Shown here in pieces: positions 34,809 to 44,213 of a DNA stretch of 51,198 nucleotides. Each line of letters starts with the position of its first letter. Positions within the stretch are counted from its first letter, which is position 1. Below the pieces are notes generated by a model. That model was not told the origin of the DNA, searched no databases, and saw nothing but the letters and a program-made list of their open reading frames with translations. The position numbers and the translations under genes are program-made. Source of the DNA: Verrucomicrobiota bacterium (lineage in GTDB: Bacteria > Verrucomicrobiota > Verrucomicrobiia > Opitutales > Opitutaceae); contig JAUWBF010000015.1 in NCBI GenBank assembly GCA_030601755.1, forward strand, positions 1-51,198, written 5' to 3'.

Positions 34809-35930
34809 ATGCTCAGCTACCTTTCCCAATTCGAGGAGTTTTTCGGCCCGCTGCGTTTGCTGCGGTTTATCACCGTGCGCGCGTTGCTCGCGGCGGGCGT
34901 GGCCACGGTGTTCGGTTTTATCATCGCGCCGTTCCTCATCGCCAAGCTCCGCCAGCTCAAGTTCGGCCAGCACTACGACGACGACCGCACCGGCGATCTC
35001 GCGTCGCGCTTCGACAAGAAAAACACGCCGACGATGGGCGGCCTGTTGATTTTCTTCTGCGTGTTCTTCGCGACCGTGCTCTGCGCCGCGCCCAACATCT
35101 GGGTGATCGTCGCGCTGTTCGTTTACTCGGCCCTGACCGCGGTTGGCTTTCGCGACGACTACCTGAAGGCGGTAAAGAAAAACCGCGACGGCATCTCGTC
35201 GAAGGAAAAGATGTTTTGGCAGACGTTGACGACGGTCGTCGCGCTCGGCGCGCTCATGTGGCACCCCGACAGCGCCGACAAGATCCGCGAGTTCTGGGTC
35301 CCGTTCTTCAAGGAGCCGGTTTACATCTTCGCCGGCGTGTTCGGCGTGATCGCGTTGTTCATTTTTGTGTTCTTCTGGTTGGTCGGTTTCAGCAACGCCA
35401 TCAACCTCACCGACGGCCTCGACGGGCTCGCCATCGGTTGCACGATCACCGTCGCGCTCGTCTACGGCCTCATGGCCTACGCGGCCGGCAACACCAAGAT
35501 CGCCGACTACCTGCTCATCAGCTACGTTCCCGGAGTGGGGGAGTTGGCCATCATCTGCTCGGCGCTGGTCGGCGCTGGCATGGCGTTCCTGTGGTATAAC
35601 TCGCACCCGGCCGAGGTCTTCATGGGCGACACCGGCTCGCTGGCCATCGGCGGCCTCATCGGCGTGATCGCCTTCATGGTGCAGCAACCGCTGACCCTCG
35701 TGATCGTCGGCGGCGTGTTTGTCGTCGAGGCCGTGTCGGTCATCATCCAAGTCGGCTGGTTCAAATACACCCGCAAGACCACCGGCACCGGGCAGCGCTT
35801 CTTCCTGATGGCGCCGATCCACCACCACTTCCAAAAAAAGGGCTGGCCCGAGACCAAGGTCGTTTTGCGCTTTTGGGTGATCTCGCTCATGTGTGCGCTG
35901 GCCGGCCTCGCCACGCTGAAGCTCCGCTGA
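34809..35930 (+). CDS. mraY: Phospho-MurNAc-pentapeptide transferase (lipid I synthase)
   Basis: A 373-residue, about ten-helix inner-membrane enzyme that transfers phospho-MurNAc-pentapeptide to undecaprenyl phosphate, giving lipid I. Conserved parts: KKNTPTMGGLLI, FRDDYLKAVKKN (aspartate pair), NAINLTDGLDGLA, FMGDTGSLAIGG and HHHFQKKGWPE. All the catalytic Asp and His residues of the family can be seen. A palindromic repeat separates it from murD. Confidence 0.96.
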   Translation: MLSYLSQFEEFFGPLRLLRFITVRALLAAGVATVFGFIIAPFLIAKLRQLKFGQHYDDDRTGDLASRFDKKNTPTMGGLLIFFCVFFATVLCAAPNIWVIVALFVYSALTAVGFRDDYLKAVKKNRDGISSKEKMFWQTLTTVVALGALMWHPDSADKIREFWVPFFKEPVYIFAGVFGVIALFIFVFFWLVGFSNAINLTDGLDGLAIGCTITVALVYGLMAYAAGNTKIADYLLISYVPGVGELAIICSALVGAGMAFLWYNSHPAEVFMGDTGSLAIGGLIGVIAFMVQQPLTLVIVGGVFVVEAVSVIIQVGWFKYTRKTTGTGQRFFLMAPIHHHFQKKGWPETKVVLRFWVISLMCALAGLATLKLR

Positions 35931-35954
35931 ATTCAAACCCCATGGAAACGAATC

Positions 35955-36055
35955 TTAACGCAAAGACGCAAAGGCGCGAAGATCGCAAAGGTTTCGGAAT
36001 CACCGCATCCGACTGCTTTCCTTGCGACCTCTGAGCCTTAGCGCCTTTGCGTTAA
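35955..36055. repeat. TTAA-ended inverted repeat of CGCAAAG units inside the dcw cluster
   Basis: The left arm (35955-35991) begins TTAACGCAAAG and repeats the unit three times (ACGCAAAG, GCGCGAAG, TCGCAAAG). The right arm (36016-36055) ends in GCGCCTTTGCGTTAA. The arms form an imperfect hairpin between mraY and murD. It resembles the repeat at 2059-2232 in design (TTAA ends, tandem heptamers) but not in unit sequence. Confidence 0.8.
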
Positions 36056-36076
36056 AACTCCGATCATCTCTTCGTC

Positions 36077-37369
36077 ATGAAACCCACCGTCCCCGTCTTT
36101 CTCCAACCGCTGCTCGCCGACCATCCGGTCGCCGTGTTCGGCGGCGGCGTGAGCGGACGCGGCGTGGTCGCGCTGGCCGGGTGGCTGGGCGCCAAGAGTA
36201 AGGTCTTCGACCAGGCGGCCGGCGACGCGTTTCACGCCGCCGACGCGCAGGCGCACCGGCTCGTGGTGTTTTCGCCCGGCTTTGCGCCGACCCACCCGTG
36301 GCTGACCGCCGCGCGCTCGGCCGGCTGCGTTTGTATCGGCGAGCTGGACTTCGCCTCGCTGTTCTGGCGCGGGCCGGTCGTCGCCGTCACCGGCACCAAC
36401 GGCAAGACCACCCTCGTCGAGTTCCTGACCCACGCGCTCAAGTCTATCGGCGTCGACGCGACCGCGACCGGCAACATCGGCCGCTCCTTTTGCCAGCTCG
36501 TGGTCGACCGCTCCGGCGGCGGACCCGACTCGACCGCCGTGTGCGAGGTCAGCTCGTTCCAGGCCGAAACACTGCGCCACTTCCGCGCCGACTCGGTCAT
36601 CTGGACCAACTTCGCCGAGGACCACCTCGAGCGTCATGGTTCGATGGATACGTATTTCCTCGCCAAGTGGCGCCTGTTCGAGCGCGCCATCGGCGGCCAC
36701 GTCTACGCCGGCTCCAGCGTGTGGCGCCACGCCGAGCGGGTGGGGCAGCCGTTGCCCGCCGAGGCCATGGTCGACACCGAGGAACAGTCGGGCGACCTGC
36801 TGCTGCAAGGCACGGCCTTCGCCGCCTATCCGCAGCGCGAGAACTTCCTGTTGGCCGACGCCTGGTGGCGCGGGCAAAACCTCCGCGAGGGCGCGCTCTA
36901 CGCCGCCGCGCACACCTTCCGGCTCGCCGATCACCGCCTGCAAAAGGTCGCCATCACTCCGCCGGGCGTCACCTGGTGGAACGATTCCAAGGCCACCAAT
37001 TTCCACGCCGTCGAGGCCGCGCTCGGCTCCTTCGCCGAGCCCGTCGTGCTCATCGCCGGCGGCAAGTCCAAGGGCGGCGACGTCGGCGCGTTCGTGAAGC
37101 GCATCGTCCCGCGCGTGCGCCACGCCCTGCTCATCGGCGAGACGCGCAACGTGCTCGCGCTCTTCTGCGCCCAGCACGGCGTCGCCTACACGTTGTGCGA
37201 CGATCTCGCCGCCGCGGTGACCGCCGCCGCCGGGCTCGCCGGACCCGCCGGGCACGTGCTGCTCAGCCCCGGTTTCGCCAGTTTTGATCAGTTCTCCGGT
37301 TACGCCGATCGTGGCGAGCGCTTCGTGAAGCTCGTCAACGACTTGGGCGTCGATTCCGTTTTGGTATAG
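36077..37369 (+). CDS. murD: UDP-MurNAc-L-alanine:D-glutamate ligase
   Basis: A 430-residue Mur ligase that adds D-Glu. It has FGGGVSGRGVVALA (UDP-binding N-domain), the ATP loop VTGTNGKTTLVEFL, CEVSSFQAET, TNFAEDHLERH and WWNDSKATNFHAVEAAL, all usual for MurD. It follows the repeat element after mraY and precedes the LysM gene by 34 bases. Confidence 0.94.
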   Translation: MKPTVPVFLQPLLADHPVAVFGGGVSGRGVVALAGWLGAKSKVFDQAAGDAFHAADAQAHRLVVFSPGFAPTHPWLTAARSAGCVCIGELDFASLFWRGPVVAVTGTNGKTTLVEFLTHALKSIGVDATATGNIGRSFCQLVVDRSGGGPDSTAVCEVSSFQAETLRHFRADSVIWTNFAEDHLERHGSMDTYFLAKWRLFERAIGGHVYAGSSVWRHAERVGQPLPAEAMVDTEEQSGDLLLQGTAFAAYPQRENFLLADAWWRGQNLREGALYAAAHTFRLADHRLQKVAITPPGVTWWNDSKATNFHAVEAALGSFAEPVVLIAGGKSKGGDVGAFVKRIVPRVRHALLIGETRNVLALFCAQHGVAYTLCDDLAAAVTAAAGLAGPAGHVLLSPGFASFDQFSGYADRGERFVKLVNDLGVDSVLV

Positions 37370-37403
37370 CTCTCAACAACCCACCGCACCTACACTCACC
37401 GTC

Positions 37404-38537
37404 ATGAAAATCCTCCAGATCTTCGGAATCGTCGCCGCCGTGCATGCGGGACTCTTCCTCTTCCTTTTCGCCGTTCCCGGCTGCCGTTCCTCGGGCAAGG
37501 CCCCCGCCGCCAACACGCCCCCGGCCACCGTCGAGACCCTGCCCGCCTACAACTCCGAGCCGATCACGCCGTCGCTCGTCGGCACGCCCGCGCTGGACGA
37601 CGCCTCGCTCAACCCCGCCGTCGCGCCCGCCTACTCCTCGTCGGTCACTCCGACCACCCCCGGCCGCTACGCGCCGACCCGCCCCGGCAGCACCGCAGCC
37701 GCCACCGTCACCACGCCCTCCACCCCCTCGGCCGACGTGCAGCCCGTCTCGACCTACACGGTCGCCAAGGGTGACAGCCTCTGGGCCGTCGCCAAGAAGC
37801 ACGGCGTCACCGTCGCCGAGCTCGCCGCCGCCAACAACCTCTCCGAGAAGGCCGGCCTGCGCATCGGCCAGACCCTCATCGTCCCCGGCGGCGAGCCCGA
37901 CCTCGCCCCCTCCGCCGCGGAGACCGCCGCCGTGGCCGTCAACGGCAAGTCCTACACCGTCATGCCCGGCGACACCCTCAGCGGCATCGCCAAGAAACAG
38001 GGCACCAGCGTCACCGCCCTGCGCGCCGCCAACGGTCTCAAGAGCGACATGCTCCGCGCCGGCCAGACCCTGATCGTGCCCGCCGGCTCCGCCGCTCCCG
38101 CCGCGGCCGCCGCCACAACCTCCGCTCCCCGGTCCGTCGCGACCGGCTCGCTGACCCACAAGGTCATGCCCGGCGACACCCTCGGCGCCATCGCCCGCAA
38201 ATACAACGTGACGGTCGGCGAGCTCGCCACCGCCAACAACATCACCGACCCGACCCGTCTGCGCGCCGGTCAGGACCTGCGCATCCCGGGTTGGCAGGCC
38301 CCGCCGTCCGGCGCCGCCGGCCGCCCCGCCGCCGTCACGCCGGTGACCCCGGCCCCGACGCCCGCGCCCACGCCCTCGGTCTTCACCCCCGAGCCCGTCG
38401 TGCCCGAGACCTTCGTGCCCTCCGAGGCCGTCGTCCCCGAGGAAACCGTGGTTCCGGAGGCCGTCGTGCCCGCGCCGATCGACGAGGACGCGCCCATCGT
38501 GCCCGTCGAGTCCAGCGAGGCTCCCCGCGTTTACTGA
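37404..38537 (+). CDS. Three-LysM peptidoglycan-binding protein, probably envelope-anchored
   Basis: A 377-residue protein. It begins with a hydrophobic signal (MKILQIFGIVAAVHAG) and a possible lipobox VPGC with Cys 27, followed by a Pro/Ala/Thr linker. LysM domains lie at about 117-161, 183-226 and 251-295 (YTVAKGDSLWAVAKK, YTVMPGDTLSGIAKK, HKVMPGDTLGAIARK). The tail is Pro/Val/Glu-rich, like a spacer. There is no catalytic domain, so it probably anchors or guides wall enzymes at the septum. Its place between murD and ftsW is unusual. The -3 position of the lipobox is weak; it could be secreted rather than lipidated. Confidence 0.85.
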   Translation: MKILQIFGIVAAVHAGLFLFLFAVPGCRSSGKAPAANTPPATVETLPAYNSEPITPSLVGTPALDDASLNPAVAPAYSSSVTPTTPGRYAPTRPGSTAAATVTTPSTPSADVQPVSTYTVAKGDSLWAVAKKHGVTVAELAAANNLSEKAGLRIGQTLIVPGGEPDLAPSAAETAAVAVNGKSYTVMPGDTLSGIAKKQGTSVTALRAANGLKSDMLRAGQTLIVPAGSAAPAAAAATTSAPRSVATGSLTHKVMPGDTLGAIARKYNVTVGELATANNITDPTRLRAGQDLRIPGWQAPPSGAAGRPAAVTPVTPAPTPAPTPSVFTPEPVVPETFVPSEAVVPEETVVPEAVVPAPIDEDAPIVPVESSEAPRVY

Positions 38538-38610
38538 CGCCGCCCGGCCGCTCCTCGCCGTATTCAGTTTTTAACCACCCAACCGCCACCGCCGACCCGC
38601 CCGCGCCGAC

Positions 38611-39777
38611 ATGGTCCGATCCGCCTCCGCGTCCGTTTCCGACGAACGGCCGCGTCTCGCCCTGACACCCGCCGCCGTCATCGTGATGTGCGCGGTCGCG
38701 CTGGCGATCCTTGGTCTGACCACGCTCTTCAGCGCCACGATCTCGTTTCAGCAGGGCCCGTTTTCGTATCTGGCCAAGCAGATCGTCGGCATGTTCCTCG
38801 CGGTGGGCGCGGCGTGGGTGACCAGCCGGCTCAACCTCGACTTCCTGCGCAACTACGTCTGGCTGCTGGCCATCGCGACCATCGTGTTGCTGATCGCGGT
38901 GCTGATCCCCGGCATCGGCGTGTCGGTCAACGGCAGCCGGCGCTGGCTGGGCCTCGGGCCGCTGCGGTTGCAGATCTCGGAGTTCGCCAAGATCGGCATG
39001 GTCTTCTGCCTGGCGCACTACCTGGCGCTCAACCAGAGCCGCATCGAGTCGTTCAAACACGGCTACGTGATCCCGCTGGGCATCATCGGCGCGTTTGCTG
39101 GCTTCGTGTTTTTGCAACCCGACTTCGGCACCACGGCGCTGATCGGCGCGGTGGGCTTGGTGCTGTTGTTTTTGGCCGGCGCGCGCTGGCGCTTCATCCT
39201 GCCGACCGTGGCGCTGGGCGGCGCGTTCTTCACCATCGCGGTGATGCTCAACCCGAACCGCCTGCGACGCTTCCTCGGGTTTCTTGACGTCGAGGAGAAC
39301 AAGCTCGGCACCGCCTATCAGCTCTACCAGTCGCTGCTGGCCTTCGCCGCGGGCGGACTCGAGGGCGCCGGGCTGGGGCAGGGGAGGCAGCAGATGCACT
39401 TCCTGCCCGAGGCGCACACCGACTTCATCTTCGCCGTCATGGGCGAGGAGCTGGGCCTGATCGCCACGCTCGGCGTGGTCGTGTTGTTCACGGTTATCCT
39501 GATCGCCGGGCTCATGCACCTGCGCAAGGCGCCCAATCTCTTCGACTACCTGCTGGTCGCCGGTTGCATCAGCATCATCACGCTGCAGGCCATCATCAAC
39601 CTTGGCGTCGTCACCGGCCTGCTGCCGACCAAGGGCATGTCGCTGCCGTTCATCAGCGCGGGCCTCTCGAACCTTTTGCTCATGGGCATTCTGATCGGCA
39701 TCATCCTCAACACCCAGCGCCGCTGGTCGGGCGTGCGCCTCGGCCACGACCGCCAGCTCGGAGGAAGCCGCCGATGA
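38611..39777 (+). CDS. ftsW: Septal peptidoglycan polymerase, SEDS family
   Basis: A 388-residue, about ten-helix membrane protein. SEDS signatures: NGSRRWLGLGPLRLQISEFAKIG (read in parts), QPDFGTTALIGAVGL, GGLEGAGLGQG and HTDFIFAVMGEELGLI. FtsW polymerises lipid II at the septum with FtsI. It ends in an ATGA overlap with murG. Confidence 0.95.
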   Translation: MVRSASASVSDERPRLALTPAAVIVMCAVALAILGLTTLFSATISFQQGPFSYLAKQIVGMFLAVGAAWVTSRLNLDFLRNYVWLLAIATIVLLIAVLIPGIGVSVNGSRRWLGLGPLRLQISEFAKIGMVFCLAHYLALNQSRIESFKHGYVIPLGIIGAFAGFVFLQPDFGTTALIGAVGLVLLFLAGARWRFILPTVALGGAFFTIAVMLNPNRLRRFLGFLDVEENKLGTAYQLYQSLLAFAAGGLEGAGLGQGRQQMHFLPEAHTDFIFAVMGEELGLIATLGVVVLFTVILIAGLMHLRKAPNLFDYLLVAGCISIITLQAIINLGVVTGLLPTKGMSLPFISAGLSNLLLMGILIGIILNTQRRWSGVRLGHDRQLGGSRR

Positions 39778-40868
39778 GCGAGCGCGGAGTTGTCTTGCTT
39801 TCCTGCGGTGGCACCGGCGGGCATCTCTCGCCGGGCATTGCCATGGCCGAGGGACTCGCCGCGCGCGGCCACACGCCGGTGCTGATCATCAGCCGTAAGA
39901 AGGTCGACGCGCGCCTCGTCGAAAAATACCCGCACCTGCGCTTCGAACGCCTGCCGGGCGCGCCGCTGGCGTGGGACCCGAAGGGCTTTTGTCGTTTCGT
40001 CGGCACGCAGACGCAGGCCTTCGCCGCGGGCGTGAAACTGGTGCGTTCGCTCAAGCCCTCCGCGGTCGTCGGCTTCGGCGGCTTCACCACCGCGGGCGTG
40101 ATCATCGCCGGCTGGCTCTTCCGCGTGCCGGTCGCGTTGCACGAGGCCAACCGCGTGCCCGGCCGCGCCATCCGCCTGATGTCGCGTCTGGCGAAGCGCG
40201 TGTGGCTGCCGCCCGGCGTTGCGCTGCCCGGCGTGAAGGCGGAAAAAATTCGCCCCGCCGGCCTGCCGGTGCGCGCCGAGATCACCCGCCGCGACCGCGC
40301 CGCCGCCTGCGCCGCGCTCGGGCTCGATCCGGCGTTCAAGGTGATCGTCATCTTCGGCGGCAGCCAGGGCGCCGCCTCGCTCAACGACTGGGCGCGTCGC
40401 GAGGCCGCCGCGTTCGCCGCCGACGGCGTGCAGATTTATTGCGTCACCGGCCTCGGCAACGGCGAGCCCGGCGTCGTGGCCAACCCCGGACCCGGCGGCG
40501 CGACCGTGCGCTCCGTGTATTCGTCTTTCTGTGACACGGTGGCCGACCTGCTTTCCGCGGCCGATCTGGTCGTCGGGCGCGCCGGCGCCGGCACCATCGC
40601 GGAGTGCACCCGCTGCCGCGCGCCCGCGGTGTTGGTGCCGTATCCGTTCGCGGCCGACAACCACCAGCAGGCCAACGCCGCCTACTTCGTCGAACACGGC
40701 GGCGGCGTGCTGTTGCCGCAGGAGCGCCTCGGCGAACTGACCGCCACCGTGCGCGGCGTGATCTTTGACGACGCGAAGCTCGCCGCCTTTCGCGACAACC
40801 TCGCCCGCCTCGACGGCGAACACGGTCTCGACGCCCTGCTCGACGACCTCGACACGATCCGCCGATGA
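39774..40868 (+). CDS. murG: UDP-GlcNAc:lipid I GlcNAc transferase
   Basis: A 364-residue peripheral glycosyltransferase that converts lipid I to lipid II. It contains GGTGGHLSPGIAMAEGL, GFGGFTTAGVI, HEANRVPGRAIRL, GGSQGAASLND and GRAGAGTIAEC with PYPFAADNHQQ. ATG 39774 overlaps the ftsW stop and follows GGAGGA by about ten bases; the frame is open upstream to 39564 but inside ftsW. Its stop overlaps murC-murB. Confidence 0.95.
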   Translation: MSERGVVLLSCGGTGGHLSPGIAMAEGLAARGHTPVLIISRKKVDARLVEKYPHLRFERLPGAPLAWDPKGFCRFVGTQTQAFAAGVKLVRSLKPSAVVGFGGFTTAGVIIAGWLFRVPVALHEANRVPGRAIRLMSRLAKRVWLPPGVALPGVKAEKIRPAGLPVRAEITRRDRAAACAALGLDPAFKVIVIFGGSQGAASLNDWARREAAAFAADGVQIYCVTGLGNGEPGVVANPGPGGATVRSVYSSFCDTVADLLSAADLVVGRAGAGTIAECTRCRAPAVLVPYPFAADNHQQANAAYFVEHGGGVLLPQERLGELTATVRGVIFDDAKLAAFRDNLARLDGEHGLDALLDDLDTIRR

Positions 40869-43222
40869 CCGCTGCCGCCGCCACGACCAACGCCACCAAC
40901 GCCAAGACCCTGCGGCTTTTCGACCGCGACGTGCGCTCTGTGCACGCGCTCGGCGTGGGCGGCATGGGGTTGGGGCCGCTGGCGATTTACCTGGCCGGAC
41001 TCGGACTGCGCGTGTCGGGCGGCGACGACGGCATGAGCGCGCCGATGCGCCGCCAACTCGTGCGTGCGGGCGTGGAGTTGACCGCGACCGACGCGTTGCC
41101 GGACGGCGTCGACCTCGTGGTGATTTCCTCGGCGATTCATCACGGTCATCCCGGTTTGGCGCGGGCCATCGCGCACGGCACGCCGGTGGTGCGGCGCGGC
41201 GAGTTGCTCGCCGAGGTCGCGAAGGGTCGCAAGCTGGTCGCCGTCTGCGGTTCGCACGGCAAGACCACCACCAGCGCGATGCTCGCCATGGCGTTGCGCG
41301 CGGTCGGCGGCGTGGCCGGTGACGACGCCGGCTACGTGCTCGGCGGCCTGCTCGCCGACGAGTCGATCCCGCCCGCGCGCGCCGGCGCCGGCGACTGGCT
41401 GGTCGCCGAGATCGATGAGAGCGACGGCACGATCAAGCACTTCAACCCCGAGCTCACGGTGGTCGTGAACCTCGACTGGGACCACCCCGACCACTACCGC
41501 CGTCCGGAGGACCTGGAGGCGGCGTTCGCGGGACTTTTTCAACGCACACGTGGCGACGTGCTCGTGCACGCCGGTTGCGCCTGGTCGACGCGCGCGCTGG
41601 CCGCGGCGGGGCGCGCGGGCGTGACGTTTGGCGCGGGTGGTGACTTCGCGTTGGAGTCGGTCGCGGCCGACAACCACGGCCTGAGCCTGCGACTCGGCGG
41701 ACGCTTCGCAGCCGACACCGCCAAGGTGCGCGCGTGGGGCGATTTCAACGCGCTCAACGCGGTCGCGGCCGGCGCGGCGGCATCGCTCATGGGCGTCGCG
41801 TGGCGGCAGGATTTGCTGGCGGCGTTTCCCGGTGTGCGTCGTCGCCAGACCGTGCTCGCGGCCGATCCCGGCGTGACCGTCATCGAAGACTATGCCCACC
41901 ACCCGGCGGAGATCCGGGCGCTGCTCGCGGGCCTGCGCGCCCGGCAGGGCGGGGGAGCGTTGCGCGTGGTGTTTCAACCGCATCGCTTCAGCCGCACGCG
42001 TCAGTTTCGGGACGAGTTTGCCCGCGCGCTCTCGGTCGAGGGCGTGGCCGAGTTGACGTTGTTGGAGGTTTACGGAGCGGGCGAGGCACCCATCGAGGGC
42101 GGCACGACCGCCGATTTGGCCGACTGCGTGCGGCGGATCGCGCCGGGGTTGCCGTTGACGGTCGCGCCGGCGGGCGACGAGGCCGGGGCGCTTGCCGCGT
42201 TGGGTGCGCGTGTGCGGCCCGGCGACCTGGTGGCGTTTGTCGGGGCGGGCGACATCGAGACGTTTGGGCGACGCTGGGCGGCTGCGCGGCGTTGGGACGC
42301 GTTGGCGGCGACGCTGGCGGCGGCGGTTTCGTCCGGAACGACGATCAAGCGCGAGGAACCGCTCGGCCCGAAGACCACCATGCGCGTCGGCGGCGCGGCG
42401 CGGCTTTATGCCGATCCGGCGGGCGTGGACGATTTGCAGGCGTTGTTGCGCGCGGCCAAGGCCGCCGGCGTGCCGGTGTGGCTGCTCGGTCGTGGGTCCA
42501 ACCTCATCGTGGTCGACGAGGGCGTGGACGGTCTGGTCATCAGCCTGCGCGACGCGGCGTGGGCGGGCTTCGAGCCGTTGCCCGACGGCCGCGTGCGTGT
42601 TGGCGCGGGTCTGCGCTTGAAGGAGCTGTGCGGCAAGGCGATCAAGGCCGGCCTCGGCGGCTTCGAGTTTTTGGAGGGCATCCCGGGCAACGTCGGCGGC
42701 GCGCTGCGCATGAACGCCGGCGCGATGGGCGGGTGGATGTTTGACGTCGTCGATTCGGTCGACCTGCTGACGTTGGATGGCGAACCGCTGACGCTGCGCC
42801 GCGAGCAGATGCATGTCGGCTACCGGCACTGCCACGAGCTCGAGTCGGCCATCGCCATCGGGGCGGTGCTGCGTCCGTCCGGCGAAAAACTCTCCGACGA
42901 GGTCTCGCGTCAGGTCGACGTCTACCGCGACAAGCGCAAGAGTTCCCAGCCGCGCGAGCCGAGCGCCGGTTGTATTTTCAAAAACCCCGACGGCGACTCC
43001 GCGGGCCGCTTGATCGACACCGCCGGCCTCAAGGGCACGCGGGTGGGGGACGCCGAGGTCTCGCCGGTGCACGCCAACTTCATCGTCAACCACGGCGACG
43101 CCACCGCCGCCGACATCATTGCGCTCGTCCGCCAGGTGCGCGCCCGCGTGCAGGCGGCCCACGGCGTGCTGCTCGAACCCGAGGCGCTGCTCTACGGCGG
43201 CGACTGGCCGGACGTGCTCTGA
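40865..43222 (+). CDS. murC-murB: Fused UDP-MurNAc:L-Ala ligase (MurC) and UDP-enolpyruvyl-GlcNAc reductase (MurB)
   Basis: A 785-residue fusion without frameshift. Residues 1-485 are MurC: GVGGMGLGPLAIYLAGLG, VCGSHGKTTTSAMLA, EIDESDGTIKHF, YAHHPAEIRALLAG and QPHRFSRTRQF. From about 495 begins MurB: KTTMRVGGAARLYADP, LLGRGSNLIVVDEGVDG (FAD site), GIPGNVGGALRMNAGAMGG, and the late glutamate in LLEPEALLYG. The position normally held by the catalytic Ser is C703 (SAGCIFKNP). The fusion couples two consecutive cytoplasmic steps of the wall precursor pathway. It starts by a four-base overlap with murG. Confidence 0.95.
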   Translation: MTAAAATTNATNAKTLRLFDRDVRSVHALGVGGMGLGPLAIYLAGLGLRVSGGDDGMSAPMRRQLVRAGVELTATDALPDGVDLVVISSAIHHGHPGLARAIAHGTPVVRRGELLAEVAKGRKLVAVCGSHGKTTTSAMLAMALRAVGGVAGDDAGYVLGGLLADESIPPARAGAGDWLVAEIDESDGTIKHFNPELTVVVNLDWDHPDHYRRPEDLEAAFAGLFQRTRGDVLVHAGCAWSTRALAAAGRAGVTFGAGGDFALESVAADNHGLSLRLGGRFAADTAKVRAWGDFNALNAVAAGAAASLMGVAWRQDLLAAFPGVRRRQTVLAADPGVTVIEDYAHHPAEIRALLAGLRARQGGGALRVVFQPHRFSRTRQFRDEFARALSVEGVAELTLLEVYGAGEAPIEGGTTADLADCVRRIAPGLPLTVAPAGDEAGALAALGARVRPGDLVAFVGAGDIETFGRRWAAARRWDALAATLAAAVSSGTTIKREEPLGPKTTMRVGGAARLYADPAGVDDLQALLRAAKAAGVPVWLLGRGSNLIVVDEGVDGLVISLRDAAWAGFEPLPDGRVRVGAGLRLKELCGKAIKAGLGGFEFLEGIPGNVGGALRMNAGAMGGWMFDVVDSVDLLTLDGEPLTLRREQMHVGYRHCHELESAIAIGAVLRPSGEKLSDEVSRQVDVYRDKRKSSQPREPSAGCIFKNPDGDSAGRLIDTAGLKGTRVGDAEVSPVHANFIVNHGDATAADIIALVRQVRARVQAAHGVLLEPEALLYGGDWPDVL

Positions 43223-43274
43223 ACAACCCCGCGCCTCAACGATCACCGCCCGTTCACCCATCTTCACGACGACC

Positions 43275-44213
43275 ATGCCCACCACTCCCATCATCACGGT
43301 CTTTTGCGGAGGCGTCTCGCCCGAGCGCGAGGTTTCGCTCGGCTCCGGTCTGGCGTCGGCGGTCGCGCTCTCGCGCCTCTGGCCGACGCGGCTGGTGCGC
43401 ATCGACGAGGCGGCGTTGCCCGCCGGCCTGGACTCCGACCGCGACGTGGTTTATTCGACGCTGCACGGCACCTTCGGCGAGGACGGCGGCATGCAGACGT
43501 TGCTCGACGAGGCGGGTTTTCACTACGCCGGCTGCCGGGCCGACTCCAGCGCGTTGACCATGGACAAGAGCCGCACCAAGGCCGCCTGCGGCGCCGCCGG
43601 CGTGCGCGTGGCCGCCGAGCTGACCTTTTCCGCCGACGCCAAGCCCACCGCCGACGCCGTGGCCGACGCCCTCGGCGAGCGCGTCGTCATCAAGCCCAAC
43701 GACCAGGGCAGCAGCGTCGGCCTCGTGCTCGCCACCGGCCGCGCCGAGATCGCCGCCGGACTCGCCGGCATCACCGCCGGCAACTGGATCGCCGAGCCCT
43801 GGCTCAAGGGCCGCGAGCTCTCCATCGGCGTGTTGGCGGGCAAGGCCCTCGGTGTCGTCGAGATCCGCCCCAAGTCCGGCGTCTACGACTTCACCAGCAA
43901 ATACACCAAGGGCATGACCGAGTATCTCGCGCCCGCGCCGCTCGACGCCGAGGCCACCGAAAACGTGCGCCGCGCCGCCGAGACCGCCTTCGCCGCCTGC
44001 GGCTGCCGCGACTATGCCCGGGTCGACTTCATTCTTTGCGGCCGCGACGAGCTTTATTTGCTCGAAATAAACACCCTCCCCGGCATGAAGGAAACCAGCC
44101 TGCTGCCGATGAGCGCACGTTGCGCGGGGTTCGATTTCACCGACTTGGTCCGGGAACTGGTCAGCCCGGCCGTGCAACGTTTTCGGGAGGGGCTGCAATC
44201 CGAGAATCCATGA
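43275..44213 (+). CDS. ddl: D-alanine--D-alanine ligase
   Basis: A 312-residue ATP-grasp enzyme that makes D-Ala-D-Ala for MurF. Motifs: FCGGVSPEREVSLGSG, TLHGTFGEDGGMQTLLD, DKSRTK, VIKPNDQGSSVGLV, RVDFILCGRDELYLLEINT and LPGMKETSLLPM. ATG 43275 (MPTTPIITVF) fits the family; the longer open frame upstream lies in murB. It joins ftsQ by an ATGA overlap. Confidence 0.95.
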   Translation: MPTTPIITVFCGGVSPEREVSLGSGLASAVALSRLWPTRLVRIDEAALPAGLDSDRDVVYSTLHGTFGEDGGMQTLLDEAGFHYAGCRADSSALTMDKSRTKAACGAAGVRVAAELTFSADAKPTADAVADALGERVVIKPNDQGSSVGLVLATGRAEIAAGLAGITAGNWIAEPWLKGRELSIGVLAGKALGVVEIRPKSGVYDFTSKYTKGMTEYLAPAPLDAEATENVRRAAETAFAACGCRDYARVDFILCGRDELYLLEINTLPGMKETSLLPMSARCAGFDFTDLVRELVSPAVQRFREGLQSENP

